Assembly: GCA_947254595.1 (NCBI GenBank)
Contig: CAMYED010000004.1
Coordinates: 1 to 36,020 of the forward strand
DNA from: an uncultured Gardnerella sp.
GTDB lineage: Bacteria > Actinomycetota > Actinomycetes > Actinomycetales > Bifidobacteriaceae
DNA length: 36,020 bases
Reading direction: 5' to 3'
The translations under genes and the position numbers were made by a program. Below are positions 7,103 through 15,411 of the stretch, piece by piece (position 1 is the first letter of the stretch; every line of letters starts with the position of its first letter). Below the pieces are notes generated by a model. That model saw only the letters and a list, made by a program, of their open reading frames with translations. It had not been told where the DNA came from and made no database searches.

Positions 7103-8071
7103 ATGACTTCCGTCGCAGTATTGCTGCCTTGCTACAACGAAGCAATTACTATTGGAAAAGTTGTGCGAGATTTCAAAGCTGCACTTCCGGAAGCAACAAT
7201 ATACGTTTACGACAATAATTCTACGGACGATACTTCTAAAATCGCTAAAGAAGCTGGGGCTGTTGTTCGTAAAGAGCCGCGTCAGGGAAAAGGGAATGTG
7301 ATTCGCGCAATGTTTCAAGACATTGATGCGGACGTGTACGTTATGGCTGACGGCGACGACACTTACCCGGCGGATGCCGCTCCGGATATGGTTGGGAAAA
7401 TTCTTGACGGCTACGATATGGTTATTGGGGATCGTTTAAGTTCTACGTATTTTAAGGAGAATAAGCGTCCGTTCCACAATTTTGGAAACCGGCTTGTGCG
7501 TGGAGCAATTAACACTCTTTTCCACGCAAAAGTAACTGATATTATGACCGGCTACAGAGCGTTTTCTTTTGCTTTTGTAAAAACGTATCCGGTTCTTTCG
7601 CACGGTTTTGAAGTTGAAACGGAGATGACTATTCATTCTCTTAACAACAATGTAAAGCTTTTTGAAATGCCAATTCAGTATAGGGATCGTCCGGAGGGTT
7701 CTGTTAGTAAGTTAGATACTGTTGGCGACGGTATTCGCGTTCTTTCTACTATTTTCCACATGATTCGCGAATATAAGCCAATGCCTTTCTTTGGAACTCT
7801 TGGCGTTCTTATTACTTTAAGTGGTCTTGCTGCTTGTAGTTTGCCGTTTATTGAATTTTGGCACACGCATTTAGTTACGCATTTTCCTACGCTTATTGGC
7901 GCTGTAATGCTTATTATTGCGGGACTTTTGTTCTTTATATCTGGGATTATTCTCGATATTCTTGCTAAAAATGAGCGTAAGCGGTTTATTGAGCAGGTGA
8001 ATTTATTTGATTTTTTGCGACGCAGCAAAAGTGATCAGAATAATAAAAGTAATAAAAGTAAGCAAAATTAA
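7103..8071 (+). CDS. Membrane-anchored family 2 glycosyltransferase (DPM1/GtrB-like)
   Basis: A 322-residue GT2 that probably moves a sugar from a nucleotide donor to a polyprenyl phosphate carrier at the inner face of the membrane. The GT-A core starts VAVLLPCYNEAITIGKVV, with YDNNSTDDTSKIA, RQGKGNVIRAMFQDI and the metal-binding MADGDDTYP. GYRAFS and GFEVETEMTIH are typical of the polyprenyl-P mannosyl/glucosyltransferase group. Two C-terminal membrane helices follow (FFGTLGVLITLSGLAACSLP and LIGAVMLIIAGLLFFISGII). ATG 7103 is chosen because GAAGGG lies about 10 bases upstream and the conserved fold starts right after it; a longer upstream frame adds nothing recognisable. It is the first gene of the polysaccharide cluster and its lipid-linked sugar could feed the GT-C-like protein downstream. 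Confidence 0.85.
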   Translation: MTSVAVLLPCYNEAITIGKVVRDFKAALPEATIYVYDNNSTDDTSKIAKEAGAVVRKEPRQGKGNVIRAMFQDIDADVYVMADGDDTYPADAAPDMVGKILDGYDMVIGDRLSSTYFKENKRPFHNFGNRLVRGAINTLFHAKVTDIMTGYRAFSFAFVKTYPVLSHGFEVETEMTIHSLNNNVKLFEMPIQYRDRPEGSVSKLDTVGDGIRVLSTIFHMIREYKPMPFFGTLGVLITLSGLAACSLPFIEFWHTHLVTHFPTLIGAVMLIIAGLLFFISGIILDILAKNERKRFIEQVNLFDFLRRSKSDQNNKSNKSKQN

Positions 8072-8104
8072 GCAAGGCTGAAAGAAGCTAGGGGAGTGGA
8101 AGAT

Positions 8105-9253
8105 ATGTTTTCATTTTTACATTGGCTTAAAGGGCATCTTCCGTCGTCGAAGCGTGCTGTTGCGGATTTGCGTGCGCAGGTTTATTCGCTGCAAAATCAG
8201 GTGAATATTCTGCAGTCTAGCTTAAACGAGCAGTGTGCGGCGCTTAGGGATGCTCAGATTAATATGACTAAAACTTTGCGCGACGAAATATTAACGAATC
8301 GCGAACAATCTTCAATAATGGATTGGGCGAATTATCAGCACGAAGACGAAGACTATTTAAGCGCTAGAAAACGCTTATTTTCTAGTCTTCCTAAGGCGAG
8401 TGGTGCAATGCGATTGGTGCAGCGTGGCTGTGCTGGTCTTCTTAGCGAGTTTTCTGAGATTGCAAAAAAGCATGATTTGCCGTATTGGGTAGATTTTGGA
8501 ACGCTTATTGGTTGCGTTCGTCACTCTGGGTTCATACCTTGGGACGATGATGTTGATTTGGGTATGATGCGCGAGGATATTAGCAGGCTTTTAACTATTC
8601 TTCGAGAAGATTCAGATTTGCGCTCGCGCTACAAGGCTGTGCTTGTTTACGATCCGTACGTTTGCTGCAGGCAGCTTCGATTCCGCTACCAGAACGAGGC
8701 GAATCCTTGCTTCCTCGACATTTTCTTCTACGATTACGCTCCTGATTACACTTTTGAGCAAAAGAATCGTTTTGTTCAGTTGCGTAAGCAGTTGCAGGAG
8801 GAGCTGCGTTCTAAGCCGTATTTTAAGGAGTGGATTGATGGCGGCTATTTGCAGGAGGGCAAGCCGAATACGGATGAGATTGAAATCGTGTTTAGAAGCT
8901 ACCAGCAAAAGGCTGTAGCGGAGGGGATTGTAGTAAGTAAAAGCGATGCTAAAAGCGTTGTTTACGGAATTGATAACGTTGAGGCGGAAAATCTGTACTG
9001 CTCAAGTTTTGATGAAATATTTCCTGTAAAAGCGGAAATTTTCGAAGATTTTTCCGTTTTTGTGCCGCGTCAGGCGGAAAAAATTTTGGAGCGAGCTTAC
9101 GGCAATATTTACCAGCTTCCGGCAGATATTGTTACGCACTACAGGCATGTTGATCGCGAATCCTTGCAAAATCAGCAAATAGTTGATGCTATTGAAGGCT
9201 GTATTCGCTCAAATCCCTATGCTGAATCTTTTAGAAAATCGAGCGAAAGCTAG
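8105..9253 (+). CDS. licD: LicD-family phosphocholine transferase
   Basis: A 382-residue protein with the LicD hallmark YWVDFGTLIGCVRHSGFIPW followed by DDDVDLGM (residues 127-154), where the aspartates bind metal in this nucleotidyltransferase-like fold. LicD proteins move phosphocholine from CDP-choline onto a surface glycan. An N-terminal amphipathic stretch (about 15-65, VADLRAQVYSLQNQVNILQS) looks like a coiled coil and may mediate assembly. ATG 8105 is preferred because GGGGAG lies 8 bases upstream. It follows the GT2 by 33 bp and is probably in the same transcript. With the choline kinase/cytidylyltransferase and LicB-like genes 1.2-4 kb away, the substrate assignment is much stronger than homology alone would give. 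Some LicD relatives move other phospho-groups, so ribitol- or glycerol-phosphate is an alternative. Confidence 0.88.
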   Translation: MFSFLHWLKGHLPSSKRAVADLRAQVYSLQNQVNILQSSLNEQCAALRDAQINMTKTLRDEILTNREQSSIMDWANYQHEDEDYLSARKRLFSSLPKASGAMRLVQRGCAGLLSEFSEIAKKHDLPYWVDFGTLIGCVRHSGFIPWDDDVDLGMMREDISRLLTILREDSDLRSRYKAVLVYDPYVCCRQLRFRYQNEANPCFLDIFFYDYAPDYTFEQKNRFVQLRKQLQEELRSKPYFKEWIDGGYLQEGKPNTDEIEIVFRSYQQKAVAEGIVVSKSDAKSVVYGIDNVEAENLYCSSFDEIFPVKAEIFEDFSVFVPRQAEKILERAYGNIYQLPADIVTHYRHVDRESLQNQQIVDAIEGCIRSNPYAESFRKSSES

Positions 9254-9350
9254 AACAACTAGAAAATCTAGCGAAAGCTAAAAATCTAGCGAAAACTAAG
9301 AAAGTTAGAAAACGTGCGAAAGCTAAAAATCGAGTGCAATGAGAGTGAAT

Positions 9351-11693
9351 ATGAGCGATACGAAAAATAGTAACAGCAATACGACTTCGGCAAGCAGCGC
9401 TACTTCTTGTGCTACTTCTTGCATAAGTTTTTTCTTTAACGCAATCGCTTGCGTTGGGTCTGCGCTAAAGCGCATATCTTTTGTTCTTCCGCTTATTATT
9501 GTTTTACTTTTGGAGCTTTTGTGGTTTAATTTTCCGGCAATTGAATCATCCGGTTTTCAGCCTACGCAAGTTCAAAGCATCTCAACCGGCAGCGGAATTG
9601 AAGCTAAAAACAATTCGTATGTTGCTAAAAGTGAAGAAAATCAGTATATTCAATTGCATTTTGGAAAGCCGATTCGCGTTGAAAATATTCATATTGATTT
9701 GCAGTCGAATGAGAATAAAAGCGTAGATTTTGCAGCTTATGTTTTGGACGGCGGCAACCGAGCTTCCTATATTCAAGTTGCTTCTCAGCCGGTTACTTCG
9801 AATTTGAGCGACACTAAATATATGCGTTTGCACGCGGTTGGAACCGTTTCTGCTTTAAGGCTTAGCACTAATCTTCAAAAAGGCGATTCTTTTGCGCTTA
9901 AAAGTGTTTCGTTGAATAAGAGTAGACCATTCCACTTTTCTTTTGTTCGTTTTTCTGTGCTGATTGTAGTAGCTTATATTCTTTACTTTTTTGCTCCGGG
10001 CTCGCGCATTTATAAAGAAGCTCTGAATTTGAGTTTGCGTCGTCAGCAGATTTTATTGGCCGTGTTTTTGATTGTGCAGTGCTTAATAATTATTGGAATA
10101 ACCAAAATTACTGGCACTCAACGCATGTTTACTGCTGGAACTTGCAATAACGGCGGGTTTATTTGTGACGCAAATCAGTACAATCATTTGGCAAATAGTA
10201 TTCTTAGCGGGCACTTGTATTTAGATTTGCCGGTTCCGGATTGGTTGCCGAAAATGAGCAATCCTTACGATGCTGGCATGCGTTACGCAATGTCGTTAAA
10301 AACCGGTCAGCCAACCTACTGGGATTACGCTTTCCATGGAAACCACTACTTTACGTATTTTGGCGCAATTCCTGCCCTGCTTCTTTTTGTGCCTTTTAAG
10401 GCTATTACTGGCCACGATTTGCGAACTGATTATGCCGTTGCTTTCTTTGCGGTTGCGTTTGCGCTCGCGTCTATTTACCTTCTGATTCAGCTTCTTCGCC
10501 GATTCTTCCCGAAGCGCTCTCTTGGTTTTTTGATGCTTTCGCAAATCGTAGTGTTAATGTCTAGCGGAATTTTAATACAAGCGTATTTGCCGAAAATATA
10601 TTCGCTTCCTATGCTTTCATCGCTTTTCTTCACGTTTACTGGATTGGGATTGTTCCTTCAAGCAAGAAAACTTCCGAAACTTCCTGAAAGTGCAGAAAGT
10701 GCAGAAAGTGCAGAAAGTAGCGATTCTAAAAAGCCTTATTTACGAAAGTCGCTTCTAATTTTGGGAGCTTTATGCATTGCAATGAACTTAGGCTGTAGAC
10801 CGCAATTTATTCTGTCTTCTTTGTTTGCTTTCGTAATTTTTAAGGACGAAATAGTAAAATACCGTCTATTTTTCGCAATTAAACGCAAAAGCGTAGTAAA
10901 TACTTTATGCGTAATATTGCCTATGCTTATTGTTGGTTTAATAACCTGTTGGTACAATTACGCGCGTTTTGGCTCGCCATTCGATTTTGGCGCAACGTAT
11001 AATCTTACCGGCTTCGACATGGTCCATCGATCCTACTCTTGGGCAAGAATACCTTGGGGAGCGTGGATGTACCTGTTCCAGCCAATTACGATTACGCCGG
11101 TATTTCCGTTTATTGAGCAGTCGGTTCTTCCGTCTATGTTCCATGGACAAATAATTATGGAACCGTTCTTTGGCGGATTGCTCGCGTACTCTCCAATTTG
11201 CGCAGCAGTAGTGCTTTACCCGATTGTTCGAAAGAATATGAAGCAGAATAATCTTACTGGATGGTTTAGGTTGAGCATTTCTCTTGCTGTTCTTTTGATT
11301 GTTTTGGATGCTGAAGTCGTTGGTATTTCTAGCAGATACTTTAGTGATTTTGGCTGGTTGCTTGCGCTGTGCGCGATTATTGTAATTGCAAGTCTTGCCG
11401 ACAAAATATCGAATAGTGCTAAAGCTTGTAGTAGTGCTAAAGCTTGTAATAATGAAAGCTGCGTTGCCGATTCTGGCTGCGCTGCAGATTCTGGCTGCAA
11501 CTGCGAAACTTCCAAAAATAACGGCGAGTGCGCAAATCTTAAGCTACTTAGAAAAATACTCGTTATTCTTACAATTTCCAGCCTCGGATTATGCTCTTTG
11601 AATCTAATTTCTAACGGGCGATATTCGGATCTTCTAGGGACTCGCCCAAGCGTGTACAGAAGTGTTGAATCCTGGTTCTCGCCGCTTATGTAA
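9351..11693 (+). CDS. Large multi-pass membrane protein, probable GT-C type glycosyltransferase
   Basis: A 780-residue integral membrane protein. A cytoplasmic Ser/Thr/Asn-rich start and one helix (FVLPLIIVLLLELLWFNF) precede an outside domain of about 130 residues that looks beta-rich. About ten more helices follow, with motifs such as YFTYFGAIPALLLFVPF, LGCRPQFILSSLFAF, WYNYARFGSPFDFGATYNLT and SSRYFSDFGWLL. Order and style resemble the ArnT/PMT-like GT-C group that uses polyprenyl-phosphate sugars outside the membrane, which would fit the GT2 two genes upstream. I cannot point to a certain catalytic acid. ATG 9351 has GAGAG five bases upstream. Two low-complexity inserts occur: an ESA repeat near residue 450 and a Cys-rich SAKAC/ADSGC stretch near 690-725. 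Confidence 0.65.
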   Translation: MSDTKNSNSNTTSASSATSCATSCISFFFNAIACVGSALKRISFVLPLIIVLLLELLWFNFPAIESSGFQPTQVQSISTGSGIEAKNNSYVAKSEENQYIQLHFGKPIRVENIHIDLQSNENKSVDFAAYVLDGGNRASYIQVASQPVTSNLSDTKYMRLHAVGTVSALRLSTNLQKGDSFALKSVSLNKSRPFHFSFVRFSVLIVVAYILYFFAPGSRIYKEALNLSLRRQQILLAVFLIVQCLIIIGITKITGTQRMFTAGTCNNGGFICDANQYNHLANSILSGHLYLDLPVPDWLPKMSNPYDAGMRYAMSLKTGQPTYWDYAFHGNHYFTYFGAIPALLLFVPFKAITGHDLRTDYAVAFFAVAFALASIYLLIQLLRRFFPKRSLGFLMLSQIVVLMSSGILIQAYLPKIYSLPMLSSLFFTFTGLGLFLQARKLPKLPESAESAESAESSDSKKPYLRKSLLILGALCIAMNLGCRPQFILSSLFAFVIFKDEIVKYRLFFAIKRKSVVNTLCVILPMLIVGLITCWYNYARFGSPFDFGATYNLTGFDMVHRSYSWARIPWGAWMYLFQPITITPVFPFIEQSVLPSMFHGQIIMEPFFGGLLAYSPICAAVVLYPIVRKNMKQNNLTGWFRLSISLAVLLIVLDAEVVGISSRYFSDFGWLLALCAIIVIASLADKISNSAKACSSAKACNNESCVADSGCAADSGCNCETSKNNGECANLKLLRKILVILTISSLGLCSLNLISNGRYSDLLGTRPSVYRSVESWFSPLM

Positions 11694-11770
11694 GTAAAAT
11701 TTACTTGTAGAAAATTTACTTGTAGCGGAAGTTACAATTTGGATAATTCTAAGAAGAAAATGAAGAAAAT

Positions 11771-13000
11771 ATGGTAGTCGAAAAAACAAAACAGGCGCAG
11801 ACAGCGCAATCTGTAGAATCTGTAGAATCTGTAGCCTCAAAGCCAGCAAAAGATCTTCAAGTTGAAGTTTTGCGAATTATTGCAATGCTTATGATTGTTG
11901 CCTGTCACATGGTAATACATCTAAACATTCACGCACACAGCTTTAACATGGAACTTTTGCCGGCTCCAGGCCTCCGTTCCGCGCTTAAATTCTTAGTAGT
12001 GCAGTACGGCCAGGTTGGAGTGTCGCTATTCTTCATTATTTCCGGCTACTTTCTTTGCAAAAAAACCTTCCGCTATAAACGCTTTTTTGCAGCTTGGGCT
12101 CAAATGTTCTTTTACTGCATAATTATTTTTGCACTAATGTTTATTGTCGGCAGACTGGGGCTTCTTCCGGAAAATCTGAATAATCTAATTCACGGAAAAC
12201 AGCTTTACTACACTATTTTGTGGAATATAACGCCTTTTACTTACCGAAGCTACTGGTTTATGAGCGCTTACCTAATAATGCTCCTATTTATGCCGTTTAT
12301 AAACGTTCTTATAAAAGGCATGACTAAAAACACTCACGCAGCTTTACTCGTGCTTCTTGCGTCAATTTCGTTTCTTCCGCTATATTTTGGCAAAAACTAT
12401 ACGTGGAACGATATTATTTACGCAATTTTTGGTTATTTAGCCGGATCTTTTATTGCTCTTTACGCAAGTGAAGTAAAAAAGCTTAAAACTCTTAAACTTC
12501 TTTCTTACGTTCTAATCTCAACTATTCTTATGCTCGCTTTTAATTATTTTGCTTCTTCCGGAAACAAGTTTGCGCGAGCGCTTACTTGGGATCAGCAGGT
12601 TCACGGCGGCATTACAATATTGCCGATGATGATTGCAATGTGCATTTTTATTTTCGTTCACAGAATTAGCATGAATAAAATCCAAGGCGTAGCAAGAAGT
12701 GTGATTTTGCGCGTTTCTAAAGCAACGTTTGGCGTTTACCTTATTCACGAGCACATGTTTATTTTCATTGCATTGTGGACTTTTGTAGCGTGGATGTTGC
12801 CTGTAACTTCTTCAAGCGCGCTAATAGTGCTGCTTTACGCAATTACTTTAGTTTGCGTGTACGCGGTTGTTTCAGCTGTTGCAATAATTTTAGATTTTGC
12901 TGTAAAGCCACTTTCGAGCCGAGTTGCAGTATTGTTAGAAAAAATTTCGAATAGCGTATTTCCAGTGCACAAGACTGAAGTAAAACTGAATCAAAACTGA
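11771..13000 (+). CDS. Acyltransferase family 3 membrane protein (OafA/YrhL-like)
   Basis: A 409-residue protein with about ten membrane helices and the family start LQVEVLRIIAMLMIVACHMV, including the conserved Arg and the His of the ACH motif, then VGVSLFFIISGYFL. Members acylate (often O-acetylate) sugars of surface polysaccharides, taking acyl groups from the cytoplasm. The late pattern FGVYLIHEHMFIF is also typical. A short repeat (SVESVESVAS) precedes the first helix. ATG 11771 follows an A/G-rich GAAGAAAA stretch that can serve as a ribosome site. Position between the GT-C-like protein and the exporter suggests that it modifies the exported glycan. The acyl group cannot be determined. 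Confidence 0.88.
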   Translation: MVVEKTKQAQTAQSVESVESVASKPAKDLQVEVLRIIAMLMIVACHMVIHLNIHAHSFNMELLPAPGLRSALKFLVVQYGQVGVSLFFIISGYFLCKKTFRYKRFFAAWAQMFFYCIIIFALMFIVGRLGLLPENLNNLIHGKQLYYTILWNITPFTYRSYWFMSAYLIMLLFMPFINVLIKGMTKNTHAALLVLLASISFLPLYFGKNYTWNDIIYAIFGYLAGSFIALYASEVKKLKTLKLLSYVLISTILMLAFNYFASSGNKFARALTWDQQVHGGITILPMMIAMCIFIFVHRISMNKIQGVARSVILRVSKATFGVYLIHEHMFIFIALWTFVAWMLPVTSSSALIVLLYAITLVCVYAVVSAVAIILDFAVKPLSSRVAVLLEKISNSVFPVHKTEVKLNQN

Positions 13001-13066
13001 ATTATTACGCGCAAAATTTAAGTAGTACACGCAAATGGAACAAGTAACTGATAAAATATATATTTT

Positions 13067-13912
13067 GTGGAAAACATTGTAAATAAGTTGCGTGCGCGCT
13101 ACCACTATTCGTGGGTGGTATTAAAAGAGCTGGTGAAAACTGATTTTAAGTTGCGCTACCAAGGATCGTTCTTGGGAGTTGCGTGGTCAGTTTTGCGCCC
13201 ACTAATGCTGTTTTGCGTAATGTATGCGGTATTTGCAAAGTTTTTGAGAATGTCCGACGGCACTCCAACTTACCCTGTTGTACTGCTTTTGGGAATTAGC
13301 GCATGGCAGTTTTTCGGTGAGGCCACTTCAATCGGCTTAAGAGCAGTAGTGGATCGCGGAGACTTGCTTCGTAAAATCCATTTTCCTAACTACATTGTTG
13401 TTGTTTCGGCAACAGTTGGAGCCTTAATTAGTTTTGCTATAAACCTTGTTGTTGTAATTGTTTTTGCAATATTCTCAGGCGTTAAATTTACGTGGTGGCT
13501 GCTTTTAGTGCCAATTAATTGCGTGCAATTGTACGCGTTAGCGTTGGGAGTAACGCTTCTTCTTTCTACAATGTACGTGTATTTTCGAGATATTGCGCAC
13601 CTTTGGGATGTAGCTCAACAAGTATTGTTCTACGCAATGCCAATTATTTACCCGCTTAGCATGGTTGTAGGCAATAAATCTTTAGGCAAATGGGGAACGT
13701 TTATTGCAAAAGTGCAGTTGCTAAATCCTATTGCGCAATGTATTCAAGATTTGCGACACAATCTCGTAGCTCCTCTTACTCAGCCTACCGTGTGGAATTT
13801 AGTAGGATCCCCTTTGCTGATGATGGTTCCTGTTGTATTAACCGTAATTTTGTGCGTGCTGGGTGTTTTCGTATTTCGTAAGCACAATCGTAAGTTTGCT
13901 GAGGTGATGTAA
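13067..13912 (+). CDS. ABC-2 type polysaccharide export permease (Wzm/TagG-like)
   Basis: A 281-residue permease with six membrane helices and the typical N-terminal amphipathic segment: LVKTDFKLRYQGSFLGVAWS followed by VLRPLMLFCVMYAVFAKFL. RGDLLRKIHFPNYIVV and YFRDIAHLWDVAQQVLFYAMPIIYPLSMV are also family-typical. With the ATPase encoded next (1-base overlap, TAATG), it forms an exporter for lipid-linked polysaccharide or teichoic-acid-like polymer. The start is GTG 13067; an ATG at 13035 is out of frame. The weak ribosome site and about 66-bp gap after the acyltransferase leave transcriptional coupling likely but unproved. Confidence 0.92.
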   Translation: MENIVNKLRARYHYSWVVLKELVKTDFKLRYQGSFLGVAWSVLRPLMLFCVMYAVFAKFLRMSDGTPTYPVVLLLGISAWQFFGEATSIGLRAVVDRGDLLRKIHFPNYIVVVSATVGALISFAINLVVVIVFAIFSGVKFTWWLLLVPINCVQLYALALGVTLLLSTMYVYFRDIAHLWDVAQQVLFYAMPIIYPLSMVVGNKSLGKWGTFIAKVQLLNPIAQCIQDLRHNLVAPLTQPTVWNLVGSPLLMMVPVVLTVILCVLGVFVFRKHNRKFAEVM

Positions 13913-15228
13913 TGAGCGTAATTAAATCGGCAAATTCTACTAAAAAAACAGAAGCCGGAACAAAAGACGGAACAGAAGCCGGAACGAAAGCGGAAACTCG
14001 CGAAGTAGTGCTTTCCGTTGAGCACGTTGGAAAATATTTTAAGCTACCAACCGAGCAGGCTAGCGGCCTTAAACAAGCCTTTATAAACTGGACTCGCGGC
14101 ATTAAAGGCTACAAAGAGCAGCACGTTTTACGCGATATTAACTTCGAAGTTAGAAAAGGCGACTTTTTTGGAATAGTCGGAAGAAACGGCAGTGGAAAAT
14201 CAACACTTCTAAAACTTATTTCCGGAATTTACGTGCCAGATTCCGGCAAAATTCGCGTAAACGGTAAGCTAGTGCCGTTTATTGAACTTGGAGTAGGATT
14301 TAATCCGGAACTTACCGGACGAGAAAACGTGTTCCTAAACGGAGCGCTTCTAGGATTTACTCGCGCGCAAATTGAAAATATGTACGACGATATTGTTCAA
14401 TTTGCGGAACTTGAAGAATTTATGGATCAAAAGCTTAAAAATTATTCCTCCGGAATGCAAGTGCGCTTAGCTTTTTCTGTAGCAATTCAAGCCCAAGGAG
14501 ATATTCTAGTTCTCGACGAAGTTCTAGCAGTTGGAGACGAAGCTTTCCAGCGTAAATGCGACGCGTATTTTGCAAAAGTTAAAAAAGACGCAAACAAAAC
14601 CGTTATTCTCGTCACTCACGACATGAACGCCGTAAAACGTTACTGCAATAAAGCCGTGCTTATTAAAGACGGCGAAGTTATTGTTAGCGGAGACAAAGAC
14701 GACGTTGCAAACCGTTACACTTTGGAAAATCTTTCTTGCCAAAACAGCGGAAAAGAAGCTGGCAAAGACGGTGAAGAATCGTACGCGGTTGGCTTAAACA
14801 AGCGCGTTCCTTACATGCGTATTGTGCCTCTTAGCAAGCAGCTACTAAATTGCAGTGAAAACTTCCGCTTTGCCGTAGAATACGAGTACAACGAGCCAGG
14901 TAAATACTTTATAGCAGTTGCAATGCACGACGTAAAACGCGGCGGAATTGCCTACGACACAGGCGGCGACAAAATTGAGCTTTCCGGCCAAGGCAGGCAA
15001 AAAGTAGAACTTGAAGTGCCGCTTAATATACTAAATAACGGCGAATTTAAGCTAGTTGCCTCACTTAGAACAAGAAACATTGCAGACCCGGACTATACGG
15101 ATATGGTTGCGTTTACAAACGACGCAAACTCCTGCATGTTCGCAGTAAGAGACGAGCAGAATCGCGAATACGCTTTACTAAACGACAAAGCAATGACAAT
15201 GCGCTTAATAAAACATTCGCAGTGTTAA
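13912..15228 (+). CDS. Polysaccharide ABC exporter ATPase with C-terminal domain (Wzt/TagH-like)
   Basis: The ATPase of the exporter. A charged repeat-like leader (residues 8-30, EAGTKDGTEAGTKAETR) precedes the nucleotide-binding domain: Walker A GRNGSGKST (90-98), signature YSSGMQ (178-183), Walker B ILVLDEVLAVGD (198-209) and H-loop VTHDM. Residues about 290-438 form an extra domain of the Wzt C-terminal type (FRFAVEYEYNEPGKYFIAVA and following strands). In O-antigen exporters this domain recognises the capped, non-reducing end of the finished chain. A domain of this kind suggests chain export is coupled to an end modification, which could be phosphocholine or acyl here; that link is inference. 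The start overlaps the permease stop by one base. Confidence 0.93.
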   Translation: MSVIKSANSTKKTEAGTKDGTEAGTKAETREVVLSVEHVGKYFKLPTEQASGLKQAFINWTRGIKGYKEQHVLRDINFEVRKGDFFGIVGRNGSGKSTLLKLISGIYVPDSGKIRVNGKLVPFIELGVGFNPELTGRENVFLNGALLGFTRAQIENMYDDIVQFAELEEFMDQKLKNYSSGMQVRLAFSVAIQAQGDILVLDEVLAVGDEAFQRKCDAYFAKVKKDANKTVILVTHDMNAVKRYCNKAVLIKDGEVIVSGDKDDVANRYTLENLSCQNSGKEAGKDGEESYAVGLNKRVPYMRIVPLSKQLLNCSENFRFAVEYEYNEPGKYFIAVAMHDVKRGGIAYDTGGDKIELSGQGRQKVELEVPLNILNNGEFKLVASLRTRNIADPDYTDMVAFTNDANSCMFAVRDEQNREYALLNDKAMTMRLIKHSQC

Positions 15229-15345
15229 AAGCGCAATGCTGGGAATCGCAATGTTGGGAATCGCAATGTTAATAGACTTGATAACTTAATAATAAGCTAG
15301 TTAAGCTAGTAACAGTAAGCTAGTTAAGCTAGTAAAAATGAAAAT
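15229..15345. repeat. Short tandem repeats in the Wzt-GT4 spacer
   Basis: GGGAATCGCAATGTT repeats about 2.5 times in a 15-bp register near 15240-15272. AGCTAGTTAAGCTAGTAA then occurs twice (15295-15335), each copy carrying an AGCTAG/CTAGCT-like palindrome. No gene or clear promoter is seen. Confidence 0.7.
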
Positions 15346-15411
15346 CTAAAAATAAAAAATAATAAAAAGAGCTTTATATACCGAAAAAATTAAAGCACAC
15401 AAGGGCAATTG

